Source: Arthrobacter sp. cf158 (GTDB taxonomy: Bacteria; Actinomycetota; Actinomycetes; Actinomycetales; Micrococcaceae). From it: DNA of 64,000 nt. Under the pieces are notes generated by a model that was not told the origin of the DNA, made no database searches, and saw nothing but the letters and a program-made list of their open reading frames with translations. A program made the position numbers and the translations under genes. Positions 48,516-57,437 of this stretch are shown here, one piece after another; position 1 is the first letter of the stretch; every line of letters begins with the position of its first letter. The stretch spans positions 223,182-287,181 of the forward strand of contig NZ_FNNR01000001.1 of the NCBI RefSeq assembly GCF_900106835.1, given 5' to 3'.

Positions 48516-50738
48516 ATGGCCAAGATTATCTATACCCACACAGACGAAGCGCCGATGCTGGCAACCTACTCATTCCTGCCGATTGTGGAAGCGTATGCCT
48601 CAACCGCAGGTGTAGAGGTGGAGACCCGCGACATTTCGCTGGCCGGCCGCATCATCGCCGTCTTCGGCGATTTCCTGACCGAAGAGCAGCGCACGGGCAA
48701 CGCCCTTGCCGAACTTGGTGAACTGGCAAAGCAGCCGGAAGCCAACATCATCAAGCTGCCCAACATCAGCGCCTCCGTTCCGCAGCTCAAGGCTGCCATC
48801 GCCGAGCTCCAGGCCCAGGGCTACGCCCTCCCGGACTACCCGGACAACCCCTCCTCGGACACCGAGACGGACATCCGCTCGCGCTACGACAAAATCAAGG
48901 GCTCCGCTGTGAACCCGGTGCTGCGCGAAGGCAACTCGGACCGCCGCGCGCCCCTGTCCGTGAAGAACTACGCCCGCCAGAACCCGCACTCCATGGGTGC
49001 CTGGACGGCCGAGTCCAAGACCAACGTTGCCACCATGGGCGAGAACGACTTCCGCTCCAACGAGAAGTCCGTTGTCCTCAAGGCTGACGATTCCCTGACC
49101 ATCCAGTTGGTCCGCGAGGACGGCACCACCAAGGTCCTCAAGAAGGACTTCCCCGTCCTGGCCGGCGAAGTTGTGGACGCCACAGTGCTCCGCGCTGACG
49201 CCTTGGATGAGTTCCTCAAGGCACAGGTTGCCCGTGCCAAGGAAGAGGGCATCCTCTTTTCCGCACACCTGAAGGCCACCATGATGAAGGTCTCCGATCC
49301 CATCATCTTCGGCCACGTGGTCAAGGCTTACTTCTCCGAGCTGTTCGACACCTACGGCAAGCAGCTCGCAGCCGCAGGCATCAGCCCGAACAACGGCCTC
49401 GCTGCCATCCTCAGCGGCCTGGAAGAGCTGCCGGAAGACGTCCGCGAAGGCGTCAAGGCAGCCATCACCAAGGGCCTCGAAGACGGTCCCGCGCTGGCCA
49501 TGGTTGACTCGGACAAGGGCATCACCAGCCTGCACGTCCCGTCGGACATCATTGTTGACGCCTCCATGCCGGCCATGATCCGTTCCTCCGGCCACATGTG
49601 GGGCCCGGACGGCAAGGAAGCCGACACCCTGGCTGTGATCCCGGACAGCTCCTACGCCGGCATCTACCAGGTTGTCCTGGATGACTGCCGTGCCAACGGT
49701 GCGTTCGACCCCACCACCATGGGCACCGTTCCCAACGTGGGCCTCATGGCGCAGGCAGCCGAAGAATACGGCAGCCACGACAAGACGTTCGAGATCCAGG
49801 CAGCCGGCACCGTCCAGCTGGTGGACAGCAAGGGCAACGTCCTCACCGAGCACCAGGTCTTCCCGGGCGACATCTGGCGCGCATGCCAGACCAAGGATGT
49901 CCCGGTCCGCGACTGGGTCAAGCTGGCCGTTACCCGTGCCCGCGCATCCCAGACTCCGGCTGTGTTCTGGCTGGACGAGACCCGCGCCCACGATGCCAAC
50001 CTCATCGCCAAGGTCAACGAGTACCTCAAGGAACACGACACCGAAGGCCTGGAGATCAAGATCCTTTCCCCGGTCGAGGCCACGGCCTTCACCTTGGAGC
50101 GCATCCGCAAGGGTGAGGACACCATCTCCGTCACCGGTAACGTCCTCCGCGACTACCTCACGGACCTGTTCCCGATCCTCGAGCTCGGCACCAGCGCCAA
50201 GATGCTCTCCATCGTTCCGCTGATCAACGGTGGCGGCCTGTTCGAGACCGGCGCCGGTGGTTCCGCTCCCAAGCACGTCCAGCAGCTGGTCAAGGAAAAC
50301 CACCTCCGCTGGGACAGCTTGGGCGAGTTCCTTGCCTTGGCCGTCAGCTTCGAGCACCTTGCCACCACCACGGGCAACGCCCGCGCACAGGTCCTGGCTG
50401 ACACGCTGGACCGCGCAACGGGTACGTTCCTGCTGGAAAACAAGTCCCCGCGCCGCAGCGTTGGCGAGCTGGACAACCGCGGCAGCCACTTCTACCTGGC
50501 CACGTACTGGGCCCAGGAACTGGCAAAGCAGAGCGAAGATGCAGAGCTGGCCAAGGACTTCGCAGCCATCGCGGAAGCCCTGACCTCCAACGAGGAAACA
50601 ATCGTCGGTGAGCTGGCCGCAGTCCAGGGTCCCGCCGTCGAGCTGGGCGGTTACTACCGTCCGGACGCCGCCAAGGCCGCTGAGATCATGCGCCCGTCGG
50701 CTACGTTCAACAAGGTCCTCGAGACCCTGAAGAAGTAG
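48516..50738 (+). CDS. icd: Monomeric NADP-dependent isocitrate dehydrogenase
   Basis: 740 residues, the normal size for the monomeric IDH-II class found in actinobacteria such as Corynebacterium. Start [21 protein letters not shown] and the later [16 protein letters not shown]-type and [10 protein letters not shown] segments are diagnostic. It decarboxylates isocitrate to 2-oxoglutarate with NADP+ in the TCA cycle. AGGGAG precedes ATG 48516, and a perfect 15-bp terminator hairpin follows at 50752. Codon use is strongly biased to C-ending codons, as in highly expressed genes. Confidence 0.97.
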   Translation: MAKIIYTHTDEAPMLATYSFLPIVEAYASTAGVEVETRDISLAGRIIAVFGDFLTEEQRTGNALAELGELAKQPEANIIKLPNISASVPQLKAAIAELQAQGYALPDYPDNPSSDTETDIRSRYDKIKGSAVNPVLREGNSDRRAPLSVKNYARQNPHSMGAWTAESKTNVATMGENDFRSNEKSVVLKADDSLTIQLVREDGTTKVLKKDFPVLAGEVVDATVLRADALDEFLKAQVARAKEEGILFSAHLKATMMKVSDPIIFGHVVKAYFSELFDTYGKQLAAAGISPNNGLAAILSGLEELPEDVREGVKAAITKGLEDGPALAMVDSDKGITSLHVPSDIIVDASMPAMIRSSGHMWGPDGKEADTLAVIPDSSYAGIYQVVLDDCRANGAFDPTTMGTVPNVGLMAQAAEEYGSHDKTFEIQAAGTVQLVDSKGNVLTEHQVFPGDIWRACQTKDVPVRDWVKLAVTRARASQTPAVFWLDETRAHDANLIAKVNEYLKEHDTEGLEIKILSPVEATAFTLERIRKGEDTISVTGNVLRDYLTDLFPILELGTSAKMLSIVPLINGGGLFETGAGGSAPKHVQQLVKENHLRWDSLGEFLALAVSFEHLATTTGNARAQVLADTLDRATGTFLLENKSPRRSVGELDNRGSHFYLATYWAQELAKQSEDAELAKDFAAIAEALTSNEETIVGELAAVQGPAVELGGYYRPDAAKAAEIMRPSATFNKVLETLKK

Positions 50739-50751
50739 TCACGGCATAGCA

Positions 50752-50784
50752 AACTGGCCCGCAGGCATTGCCTGCGGGCCAGTT
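50752..50784. terminator. 15-bp perfect hairpin after icd
   Basis: AACTGGCCCGCAGGC (50752-50766) and GCCTGCGGGCCAGTT (50770-50784) are perfect reverse complements with loop ATT. It lies between convergent icd and the sarcosine-oxidase-like gene and is followed by GCTTTAAG. Likely bidirectional. Confidence 0.85.
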
Positions 50785-50799
50785 GCTTTAAGTATTGAT

Positions 50800-51909
50800 T
50801 TAGCGCTCCGCGTGGAACCGATCCGGTGCCACGCCGCCGTCGACGATGTCCTTCAGCACCCGGCCAATGGCGGGCGTGAACTTGAATCCGTGACCGGAGA
50901 AACCCGCGCCCACCACCAGCGGACCGAAGCGGTCCAGCACAAAATCCTCAGTGGGCGTGGTGGTGTAGGTGCAGCTGATGGGAACCGCCGTGGAAGGGTC
51001 GACGCCGGGAAGCCACTCTTCCGCGTACCGCACCAATGCTTCCATCTGGTGGGGGATGGGCTCAAAAGTGCGCTCGTCGGGATCCATGACGGGGCCGACG
51101 CCGTGCCAGCCAGCTTTGACGCCTTCGCCGGGGGTGAGCATTCCGTAAACGGGGCTGTACCAGTACTCGTAGAGTTCGTTGTTCGGGTCGGGGTCCGGAT
51201 TGTGGTTGAAGCTCGGCCAGACCAGCGTGTTGTCCGTTGGGGTGAAGTGCGCGGGCTGCTCCTGGGTCACCACAAGTGCCGGCAGTTTGGCGAGGTCTTT
51301 GAGGACCTTGGGTGTCCAGGCGCCGGCCGTCACCACCACACGGTTCGCCGTGTATTCGGTTTCCTCCGTCACCACAACTACCGATTCAGCGCCATCGATG
51401 CGGATGTCCCGGACCGGCGTGGAGTATTTGAAGATGGCGCCGTGCGACTCCGCAGACTTACGGAGTGCCACCAAAGCATCAGCTGAGCGGATCCGGCCGG
51501 AGCCTGGAACAAACAGGACGTCGGTGGCAAAGTTCATGCCTTGCCAGCGGTTGGCGGCTTCGTCGGCCGAAATGAAGTAGCTCTCGATGCCCCGTGCCTC
51601 GTGCGCTTCCCGGACCTCTCGAAGGCGGGGGACGTTGCCGTGGTTGGCCAGCCCCACCAAGTCCAGGAGCGGCGCACCGTTCTCGGCCGCGAGTTCGTCC
51701 CACAGCGTCTTGGACTCAGCCAGGAGGTCAAGGTAGTCGGCCTCCGCGTACGCGGTGTTGAAGTTGCGGGTGGCGCCGTGCGAAGCGCCGATGTGGTGGC
51801 CTGCCTCGAACTGCTCCAGCAGGACCACGGAGCGGCCGGACCGGGCCAGTTGCCAGGCGGCAGCCGATCCCATGGCTCCTCCGCCAACAACTACAACGTC
51901 AACCTGCAT
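50800..51909 (-). CDS. Sarcosine-oxidase-like FAD-dependent amine oxidase
   Basis: 369-residue flavoenzyme of the monomeric sarcosine oxidase / N-methyltryptophan oxidase family. N-terminal FAD motif VVVVGGGAMGSAAAWQLA with acidic end LLEQFE and the ASHGATRNF segment typical of the family. The Cys in ISCTYTTTPTEDF sits where the covalent FAD-linking cysteine stands in sarcosine oxidase. It would oxidise an N-methylated amino acid to formaldehyde, amine and peroxide. GGAG precedes ATG 51909. It lies 103 bp downstream of the phnE end of the aminophosphonate operon on the same strand and may belong to it. Confidence 0.87.
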   Translation of the reverse strand: MQVDVVVVGGGAMGSAAAWQLARSGRSVVLLEQFEAGHHIGASHGATRNFNTAYAEADYLDLLAESKTLWDELAAENGAPLLDLVGLANHGNVPRLREVREAHEARGIESYFISADEAANRWQGMNFATDVLFVPGSGRIRSADALVALRKSAESHGAIFKYSTPVRDIRIDGAESVVVVTEETEYTANRVVVTAGAWTPKVLKDLAKLPALVVTQEQPAHFTPTDNTLVWPSFNHNPDPDPNNELYEYWYSPVYGMLTPGEGVKAGWHGVGPVMDPDERTFEPIPHQMEALVRYAEEWLPGVDPSTAVPISCTYTTTPTEDFVLDRFGPLVVGAGFSGHGFKFTPAIGRVLKDIVDGGVAPDRFHAER

Positions 51910-52012
51910 GCCTGCTCCGTCCACCGTGACCCTCGTAAAAAGCGACCCCCGAAACAGGGCCACCTCCCATTCTGCCCCCATTCACCAAACTGGTTGGGTC
52001 CGCCAGTCCGGG

Positions 52013-52867
52013 TTACGCAGCCAGGCGCCGTCGAATCCACGCGGAGAACTGGTCCACCACGATGATCAGCACCAGCACTATCAGGATGTGCGTCAGCATG
52101 GAGTCGAACTGGAACGACTTGATGGACTGGTTGATCAAGAGCCCGATGCCACCGGCTCCCACCAGGCCCAGGACCAGAGACGAGCGCACATTGACGTCGA
52201 AGCGGTAGAGCAGCAGGCCCACGAATTGAGGGACCACCATGGGCAGCGTGGCATTGGCTACCTGCTGGATCCTGTTTGCGCCCGCAGTCCGGAGTGCCTC
52301 CTGCGGTCCGGCATCGATCTCCTCCATCGACTCGGCCCAGAGTTTGCCCATCACACCGGTGTTGTGGCAGATCAGCGCGAGCACGCCCGCGAACGGTCCA
52401 AGTCCCACGGCGGTGACGAAGATCAGTGCGAACACGATGTCCGGCACGGCCCGGAAAAACGACAAGACAGAACGCGCCACCTGATAAACCAAACGGTGCG
52501 GGCTGGTGTTCTCCGCTGCCAGCGCCGCGAGCAACAGGGCGAACGGCACGGACAGCGTGGTCCCCAACAGGCCAATCCACAGGGTCACCAGGGTGGCTTC
52601 CAACCCAGGCCGGATGGTCTTCTCCCAGCTGAGGTCCGGTGGGAAGGCATCACCGATAAATGCAGCCATGCCCTTCCAACCGTCGACGAGCAGTTCGGGT
52701 TTGAAGTCCGTGCCTTCGATGGCCACGGCGTGAAGGCCGACGACGGCGGCAGCCACTGCCGTCGTCGTGATCCACCGCAGCGGCTTCTTGGGGCGGACAA
52801 GTGCCACGCGGCTTTTTGCGGTTGTGTCCCTGCGTGCGACGGCTGGGGTCAGGGTCTGGGGTGTCAT
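52013..52867 (-). CDS. phnE: PhnE-type ABC permease (aminophosphonate cluster)
   Basis: 284-residue permease with six predicted helices. The EAA loop reads EALRTAGANRIQQVANATLP and the VGAGGIGLLINQ end is typical of PhnE. ATG 52867 overlaps the phnC stop as ATGA. Together with PhnC and PhnD it imports a phosphonate; linked enzymes suggest an aminophosphonate. It is clearly different in sequence from the first PhnE copy at 3543-4412. Confidence 0.9.
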   Translation of the reverse strand: MTPQTLTPAVARRDTTAKSRVALVRPKKPLRWITTTAVAAAVVGLHAVAIEGTDFKPELLVDGWKGMAAFIGDAFPPDLSWEKTIRPGLEATLVTLWIGLLGTTLSVPFALLLAALAAENTSPHRLVYQVARSVLSFFRAVPDIVFALIFVTAVGLGPFAGVLALICHNTGVMGKLWAESMEEIDAGPQEALRTAGANRIQQVANATLPMVVPQFVGLLLYRFDVNVRSSLVLGLVGAGGIGLLINQSIKSFQFDSMLTHILIVLVLIIVVDQFSAWIRRRLAA

Positions 52868-53619
52868 GCTGCAATGTTCCTGTCCGGGGCGTACAGAGTG
52901 TCGAGGTGCTGGGCGGTGACTTCTGTGGAGGGGAGGTCGAAGGTCATGGAGCCCTGAAGCAGCCCGATGGACCTGTCCGCGTACCGCAGAGCAAGATCGG
53001 GCTGGTGCAGCACCGCAGCCACCGCCAGGCCTTCCGAATGGGCGAGTTCGCGCAGCAGTGCCATGACTTGCTCGGCCGCATGCGGGTCCAGGGCTGAGAC
53101 GGGCTCATCGGCCAGTACGACGTCGGCGCGCTGGCACAGCGCCCGGGCTACGGCCACGCGCTGCTGCTGTCCGCCGGAGAGACGGCCGACGCGATCGAAA
53201 GCACGGTCTGCCAAACCAACGCGGTCCAGGCAGTCGAGGGCTTCCTGCTGCACGTCCGCAGGGAACAGCATCGGCGTGAGGGACCGGGCCGTGGGGATGC
53301 GGGCGAGGGCACCGGCGCAGACATTGTCCAGAGCAGTGCGGCGGGGAACCAGATGAATCTTCTGGAAGATCATGGCCATCCGTTGCCGGGCCTGTTGCAG
53401 CTCACGGCCTTGCAGGGAATCCAGCGCCGCCCCATCAATGCTGATGCTGCCCGAATCCGGGGCGGTGATGCCCATGACGCAGCGCAGCGTGGTGGACTTG
53501 CCCGAGCCGTTGGCGCCGAGGAAGGCAACAAGCTCACCCGCGGCTACGGAGAAGTCCACTCCCTGAAGGACGGTCCGGCCACTGAAGGACTTGCGTAAGC
53601 CCTGGACGGAGAGCAGCAT
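52864..53619 (-). CDS. phnC: PhnC-type ABC ATP-binding subunit (aminophosphonate cluster)
   Basis: 251-residue ABC ATPase. Walker A GANGSGKST, Q-loop MAMIFQKIHLVPR, signature LSGGQQQRVAVARAL and Walker B VVLADEPVSALD are intact. Its start codon overlaps the phnD stop by one base (TAATG), and its stop overlaps phnE. No N-terminal extension, unlike the first copy. Confidence 0.92.
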   Translation of the reverse strand: MLLSVQGLRKSFSGRTVLQGVDFSVAAGELVAFLGANGSGKSTTLRCVMGITAPDSGSISIDGAALDSLQGRELQQARQRMAMIFQKIHLVPRRTALDNVCAGALARIPTARSLTPMLFPADVQQEALDCLDRVGLADRAFDRVGRLSGGQQQRVAVARALCQRADVVLADEPVSALDPHAAEQVMALLRELAHSEGLAVAAVLHQPDLALRYADRSIGLLQGSMTFDLPSTEVTAQHLDTLYAPDRNIAA

Positions 53620-54533
53620 TACAGGTCCTTCTCGGTGAGGCCCATGGTATCGGCGAGTTCGAACAGCGGCGTGTAGTTGTCCTTGGTGACCTCCAGCAGC
53701 GGGCCTGGAGGGGTGACGTCCAGGAACTCGCCCACCTTGGCGACGTCAGCGGGATCGAGACTCAGGAATGCATCCTGGACAGCTTTCTTGAAGGCGGGAT
53801 CGGCGTCGCCGCGCACAGTGATCGGATCATTGGGGATGGGCTCGGAGGTCCAGACCTGGCGGAAGTCGTCCTTGGCGAAGGTGCCTGCTGCGATTGCTGT
53901 GGCCAGCGTCTGGGAGTTGATCTCGGCAGCGTCCACCTTGCCGTTGGTCAAGGCCAACAAGGCTTCGGGGTGGCCGCCGGTGTAGTCCATCTTGAGGTCG
54001 GCGTCGGCGATGCCTGCTTCACGGAGGCCGAAGCGGGGAAGGACATCACCCGAGGTGGAACCGACGCTTCCCAACGCCAGCGATTCGCCCTTGAGATCGC
54101 CAATGGCCTGAATCGCGCTGTCCTTGGGAACCCAGATCCCGGCGGTGTATGTGCTGAGTTCCTTGTCGGCAGTGCCGAAGGAAACCAGCGGCTCGGCACC
54201 GGCCTTGGCATCAGCAAACACATAGCCCAGCGGGCCGAACTGGCCCAGATCCAGCTTGCCGTTGCGCATGGCCAGGACCTCGGCGGCGTAGTCCTCAACC
54301 ACCTGCACGCTGACCGGGCATTGAAGCTTCTTGGAGAGCGCCGCGGCCAGGACGTCGTAGGCGGGCTTGAGTTTGGCCGGGTCCTCGTAGGGCTCAATGC
54401 CGAACTTGATCTCGCCATTGGGGCAGGTAGCACTCGTGGCTTCGGGGGAGGACTGTGCCGAGCCGCCACAGGCCGTCAGCGCCAGGGCAGTGGCAAGGGC
54501 AAGCGCAGAACCGGTGAAGAGCGAGGTTTTCAT
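53619..54533 (-). CDS. phnD: PhnD-type binding lipoprotein (aminophosphonate cluster)
   Basis: 304 residues. Signal peptide with lipobox LTAC (Cys22); mature PhnD-type binding fold (FGIEPYEDPAKLKPAYDVLAA, QFGPLGYVFA, VGSTSGDVLPRFGL). It should capture the phosphonate outside the membrane and hand it to PhnE. AAGGA stands 5 bases before ATG 54533. It follows the FAD oxidase by 40 bp on the same strand, so all four genes form one transcript from the operator region near 55850. Confidence 0.92.
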   Translation of the reverse strand: MKTSLFTGSALALATALALTACGGSAQSSPEATSATCPNGEIKFGIEPYEDPAKLKPAYDVLAAALSKKLQCPVSVQVVEDYAAEVLAMRNGKLDLGQFGPLGYVFADAKAGAEPLVSFGTADKELSTYTAGIWVPKDSAIQAIGDLKGESLALGSVGSTSGDVLPRFGLREAGIADADLKMDYTGGHPEALLALTNGKVDAAEINSQTLATAIAAGTFAKDDFRQVWTSEPIPNDPITVRGDADPAFKKAVQDAFLSLDPADVAKVGEFLDVTPPGPLLEVTKDNYTPLFELADTMGLTEKDL

Positions 54534-54573
54534 GGGGATCCTTATGCGAAGGGAGGGAGGGGAGAAGGGGAAA

Positions 54574-55788
54574 TCAGTACAGGTGCGACACGTTGCGGTG
54601 TGCCAAGCCGAAGGACAGGGTCATACCAACGCCGGAGGTCACGGACACCACCGTGACGCCGGGCTGGATCTCGCGGACCAGGATCGGTGCCACATCAGAA
54701 GACGCATAGACGCCTTGCCAGCGCTGGATGATCTCCAACTGCGTGCCAATCCGGCCCGAGATTTCGGTGTTGAGCGCGGTGGTCACGGACTCGTCCAGGA
54801 ACGGATCGGCCGTGCGGTGGTAGTGGTGCGAGTCGCCCAGGATCACGGTGCCGTCGGGGCGCTGGGTGAACATGACGTTGGCGCCGATCTCCAGCAGCTC
54901 GGGCTGGTTCTCCAGCACCTCGGAGCGGAGCGCGGCAGCGGCAGGCATATCAGTGAACGCCGGGTACCGGAGCATGGACGTTGCGGTGAGGACAGCCGGA
55001 GCGAACTCGACGCCCGACGGTTTGGCGGCCAATGACATCTGCAATGCACAACGCTGGATCCGGTGCTCAGCAGCAAGGTCCGGGAACAAGTAGTCCACGT
55101 CATGGCCGACGCACACGAACACCTGCCCGGCATGAAGCTCTCCGCGCGACGTCTGGACAGTCACGCCCTGGCTGTCCTGCGCGAAGCCCAGCGCTGCAGT
55201 GTTCCAGTGAAGTTCGACGCCGGGCTGCCGGCTGAGCCATTCGGCTAACTTCGCCACTGTGGTGCGGGGATCGACGCGGAGGTCGTCCCGGAGGAAGGCG
55301 CCACCTACGAGGCCGGGCCATGCGCCGTGGTGAGTGCCGTCGTCGTGCGTTTTGTCTGCACCGGAGACGGCGGCACCCAAGCGGTTCCGGGTCCCGGCGG
55401 GGGAGAGCAGTTCCACTTGGCCCGGCTCGCGGACTGCGGAGAGTTCGCGCAGGACGTTCATTTCGGCTTCCGTGCGGGCCAGGACTACGGCTCCGGCCTC
55501 CGAAGCCCAAAAGCCGGCCTGTTCGGCGAACTCGAGCCAGTACTTCCGGGAGGTCAGCGCGAGCTCGTACAGTTCACCGGACTGGGCGGTGATGCAGCAG
55601 TGGCCAAAGTTGCGGACGGAGGCGCCTGCGGCGTGGTGGTCGCGGTCAATGACGGTGACGGTCAGACCATTGGCAACAGCGTGCGCGGCATGTGCCAAGC
55701 CAACGATGCCAGCGCCGACAATCACGATGTCGGTGGACTGGCCGGCGCTGCTGTTGAACGGTGTGGGGGAGGTTCTTGCGTTGTTCAC
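54574..55788 (-). CDS. FAD-dependent oxidoreductase of TIGR03364 (proposed aminophosphonate oxidase)
   Basis: About 404 residues, DAO-type flavoprotein. FAD motif IVIVGAGIVGLAHAAHAV with acidic end TVIDRD, then the GASVRNFGHCCITAQSGE segment typical of the TIGR03364 clade. Members of that clade occur with PhnX-like hydrolases and phosphonate importers and are proposed to deaminate an aminophosphonate oxidatively to an aldehyde. The gene set here matches exactly. GTG 55788 was preferred to the TTG 36 bases upstream because AAGG stands 8 bases before it; the first 30 residues are a polar extension. Confidence 0.85.
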   Translation of the reverse strand: MNNARTSPTPFNSSAGQSTDIVIVGAGIVGLAHAAHAVANGLTVTVIDRDHHAAGASVRNFGHCCITAQSGELYELALTSRKYWLEFAEQAGFWASEAGAVVLARTEAEMNVLRELSAVREPGQVELLSPAGTRNRLGAAVSGADKTHDDGTHHGAWPGLVGGAFLRDDLRVDPRTTVAKLAEWLSRQPGVELHWNTAALGFAQDSQGVTVQTSRGELHAGQVFVCVGHDVDYLFPDLAAEHRIQRCALQMSLAAKPSGVEFAPAVLTATSMLRYPAFTDMPAAAALRSEVLENQPELLEIGANVMFTQRPDGTVILGDSHHYHRTADPFLDESVTTALNTEISGRIGTQLEIIQRWQGVYASSDVAPILVREIQPGVTVVSVTSGVGMTLSFGLAHRNVSHLY

Positions 55789-55835
55789 ACCATTGACCTT
55801 GGCGGCGAAAACCCGCTGGATCAAGCCAGATTGGC

Positions 55836-55851
55836 ACTTGTATATACAAGT
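55836..55851. promoter_or_regulatory. Operator 1: ACTTGTATATACAAGT
   Basis: Perfect 16-bp palindrome whose core TGTATATACA matches the GntR/HutC-subfamily operator type (GT-x-TA-x-AC). It is 48 bp upstream of the oxidase start on the minus strand. The GntR/UTRA regulator encoded next to it is the obvious binder. Confidence 0.8.
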
Positions 55852-55870
55852 TAATCTGAATTTAACGTCT

Positions 55871-55902
55871 GTTCATTTGAGTTCACTCCAAGTTCATCTG
55901 TG
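55871..55902. promoter_or_regulatory. PHO-box-like triple direct repeat
   Basis: GTTCA occurs at 55871, 55881 and 55892, that is at 10- and 11-bp steps, with pyrimidine-rich followers (GTTCATTTGA, GTTCACTCCAA, GTTCATCTGTG). PhoP in Streptomyces binds tandem 11-nt repeats beginning G(T/G)TCA. Two weaker units (GTTAATCTGAA at 55850, TTTAACGTCT at 55861) continue the phase to the left. This would place the aminophosphonate genes under phosphate-starvation control. Confidence 0.7.
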
Positions 55903-55934
55903 GCCTCTCAAAACCGGTGTTTTCGCCAGAGGTG

Positions 55935-55950
55935 ACTTGTATTATCAACT
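55935..55950. promoter_or_regulatory. Operator 2: ACTTGTATTATCAACT
   Basis: Imperfect copy of operator 1; the left half ACTTGTAT is identical and the right half is degenerate. It is centred 99 bp from operator 1 and ends 2 bp before the proposed GTG start of the GntR gene, so binding would block that gene directly and could loop to operator 1. Confidence 0.6.
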
Positions 55951-55951
55951 G

Positions 55952-56719
55952 GTGAGCACACAGCAGAACGCACCCCTCCATGTCAGGCTGAGCGAGGAAT
56001 TCATGCGCCGCATCACTGACGGCGAATGGCCGCCGGGCTATCAGCTGCCCAGCGAGGCGGATCTGTGCAGGGAGTTCGGCACATCGCGCGGCCCCATCCG
56101 CCAAGCCTTGGCGTTCCTCCGTTCGGAAGGCGCGGTAACCGGCGGCCGGGGCCGTCCTCCCATGGTCCGATCGTCCGTGCCGTCACAGTCGTTCTCCACG
56201 TTCAACTCCTTCACGGAATGGGCCACCGGCATCGGCAAGAAGCCCGGCCAACGGACCCTGGAAGTGGCGCGCCGCGAAGCCAGTCCGGAAGCCGCCGAGG
56301 CCCTTGGACTGATGCCGGGAACCACCGTGGTGGAGGTCTTGCGTGTCCGCTACCTGGATCAAGCCCCGGCCATGATCGAACGCACCACGTTCATCCTGGA
56401 GGTGGGCCGGAAACTGTTCGACTTCGACACTGACTCCGGGTCCATCTTCGCGTTCCTCAAGGACCAGGGCGTGGACCTGCACAGCGCACGGCACACCATC
56501 GACGCCGTGGCGGCCAGCGACGAGGACGCCGAACTCCTGGAACAGCCTGAAGGCATTCCGCTGCTGCGGGAACGCCGCATCACACGCTCCGGCGATGGCC
56601 AGCCCCTCGAATACTCCGAGGACCGCTACCTGCCGGCGCTCACAAACTTCACCATCGACAACACCGTGGAACGCAGGGCCGCCCTGGTCCGCATCCACAC
56701 CGAAGGAGCCACCCCATGA
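55952..56719 (+). CDS. GntR/HutC-family regulator with UTRA domain
   Basis: 255 residues. N-terminal winged helix (about 8-72: LHVRLSEEFMRRITDGEWPPGYQLPSE, GTSRGPIRQALAFL) and C-terminal UTRA effector-binding domain (about 90-245; ending LPALTNFTIDNTVERRAALVRI). It resembles PhnF-type regulators of phosphonate genes. GTG 55952 begins at the conserved region but lacks a ribosome site, so the mRNA may be leaderless; TTG 55937 with AGAGG upstream is an alternative. It overlaps the hydrolase gene as ATGA. Confidence 0.88.
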   Translation: MSTQQNAPLHVRLSEEFMRRITDGEWPPGYQLPSEADLCREFGTSRGPIRQALAFLRSEGAVTGGRGRPPMVRSSVPSQSFSTFNSFTEWATGIGKKPGQRTLEVARREASPEAAEALGLMPGTTVVEVLRVRYLDQAPAMIERTTFILEVGRKLFDFDTDSGSIFAFLKDQGVDLHSARHTIDAVAASDEDAELLEQPEGIPLLRERRITRSGDGQPLEYSEDRYLPALTNFTIDNTVERRAALVRIHTEGATP

Positions 56720-57387
56720 TCAAGCTTGTTGCCTGCGATATGGCCGGAACCACCATCGACGAACACGGCGACGTCTACGTTGCCCTGGCCCGCTGCGTTG
56801 AAGAGACCGGCGCAGCCACTACCCCGGAAGCCGTGCAGGAATGGATGGGTGCTGACAAGGTGGAGGCCATCACGGCCCTGATTGAAGCCGGTGGGGGAGC
56901 GGCTACCCCGGAAGTTGTGGCTGCCGCCTTCGTCCGGTTCAAGGAGTTGCTGGTGGAGTTCTACGACGCCAACCCGCCGATCGCCTTGGAAGGCGTGGAA
57001 GACGCGTTCCGCGCACTCCGCAACCAAGGCATCAAGGTAGCGCTGACCACCGGCTTCTCACGCGACGTCGCCGTTCCCCTTCTGAAGCGGCTGGGCTGGA
57101 GCGTCGGCGACGACGACTTGCTGGACGCCGTCGTGTGTTCCGATGAAGTAGCCGCGGGCCGCCCCGCGCCCCATATGATCCACCGGGCCATGGAGCTGAC
57201 AGGCGTCCAGGATGTCCGTGCCGTGATTGCTGCAGGCGACACCGTGAACGATCTCGCCGCCGCCACCAACGCCGGCGTCACGGCCGTCGGTGTCCTGACG
57301 GGCAAGCTGGGCCGCGAAGACCTTGCCGCACACCCGCACCACCACATCCTGGACGGTGTGAAGGACATTCCCGCCTTGATTTCCTAA
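56716..57387 (+). CDS. PhnX-like HAD hydrolase (phosphonatase-like, TIGR03351 type)
   Basis: 223-residue HAD enzyme. Motif I is DMAGTT (Asp8), as in phosphonoacetaldehyde hydrolase, instead of the common DxDGT. The cap domain retains a lysine in WMGADKVEAI (Lys48) aligned with the Schiff-base lysine of PhnX. An arginine (GRPAP) replaces the usual motif III lysine, and motif IV is GDTVNDLAAA. It should cleave the C-P bond of an aldehyde made by the neighbouring FAD oxidase. ATG 56716 overlaps the GntR stop (ATGA). Confidence 0.88.
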   Translation: MIKLVACDMAGTTIDEHGDVYVALARCVEETGAATTPEAVQEWMGADKVEAITALIEAGGGAATPEVVAAAFVRFKELLVEFYDANPPIALEGVEDAFRALRNQGIKVALTTGFSRDVAVPLLKRLGWSVGDDDLLDAVVCSDEVAAGRPAPHMIHRAMELTGVQDVRAVIAAGDTVNDLAAATNAGVTAVGVLTGKLGREDLAAHPHHHILDGVKDIPALIS

Positions 57388-57437
57388 AGCACCCGCCGGG
57401 TTGGCTGTGGGGACGCGGACATGGAAGATTGGAACCC

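Noticed and set aside
48600-50489. 629-codon open frame antisense to icd
   Set aside because: Shadow frame caused by strong codon bias of icd.
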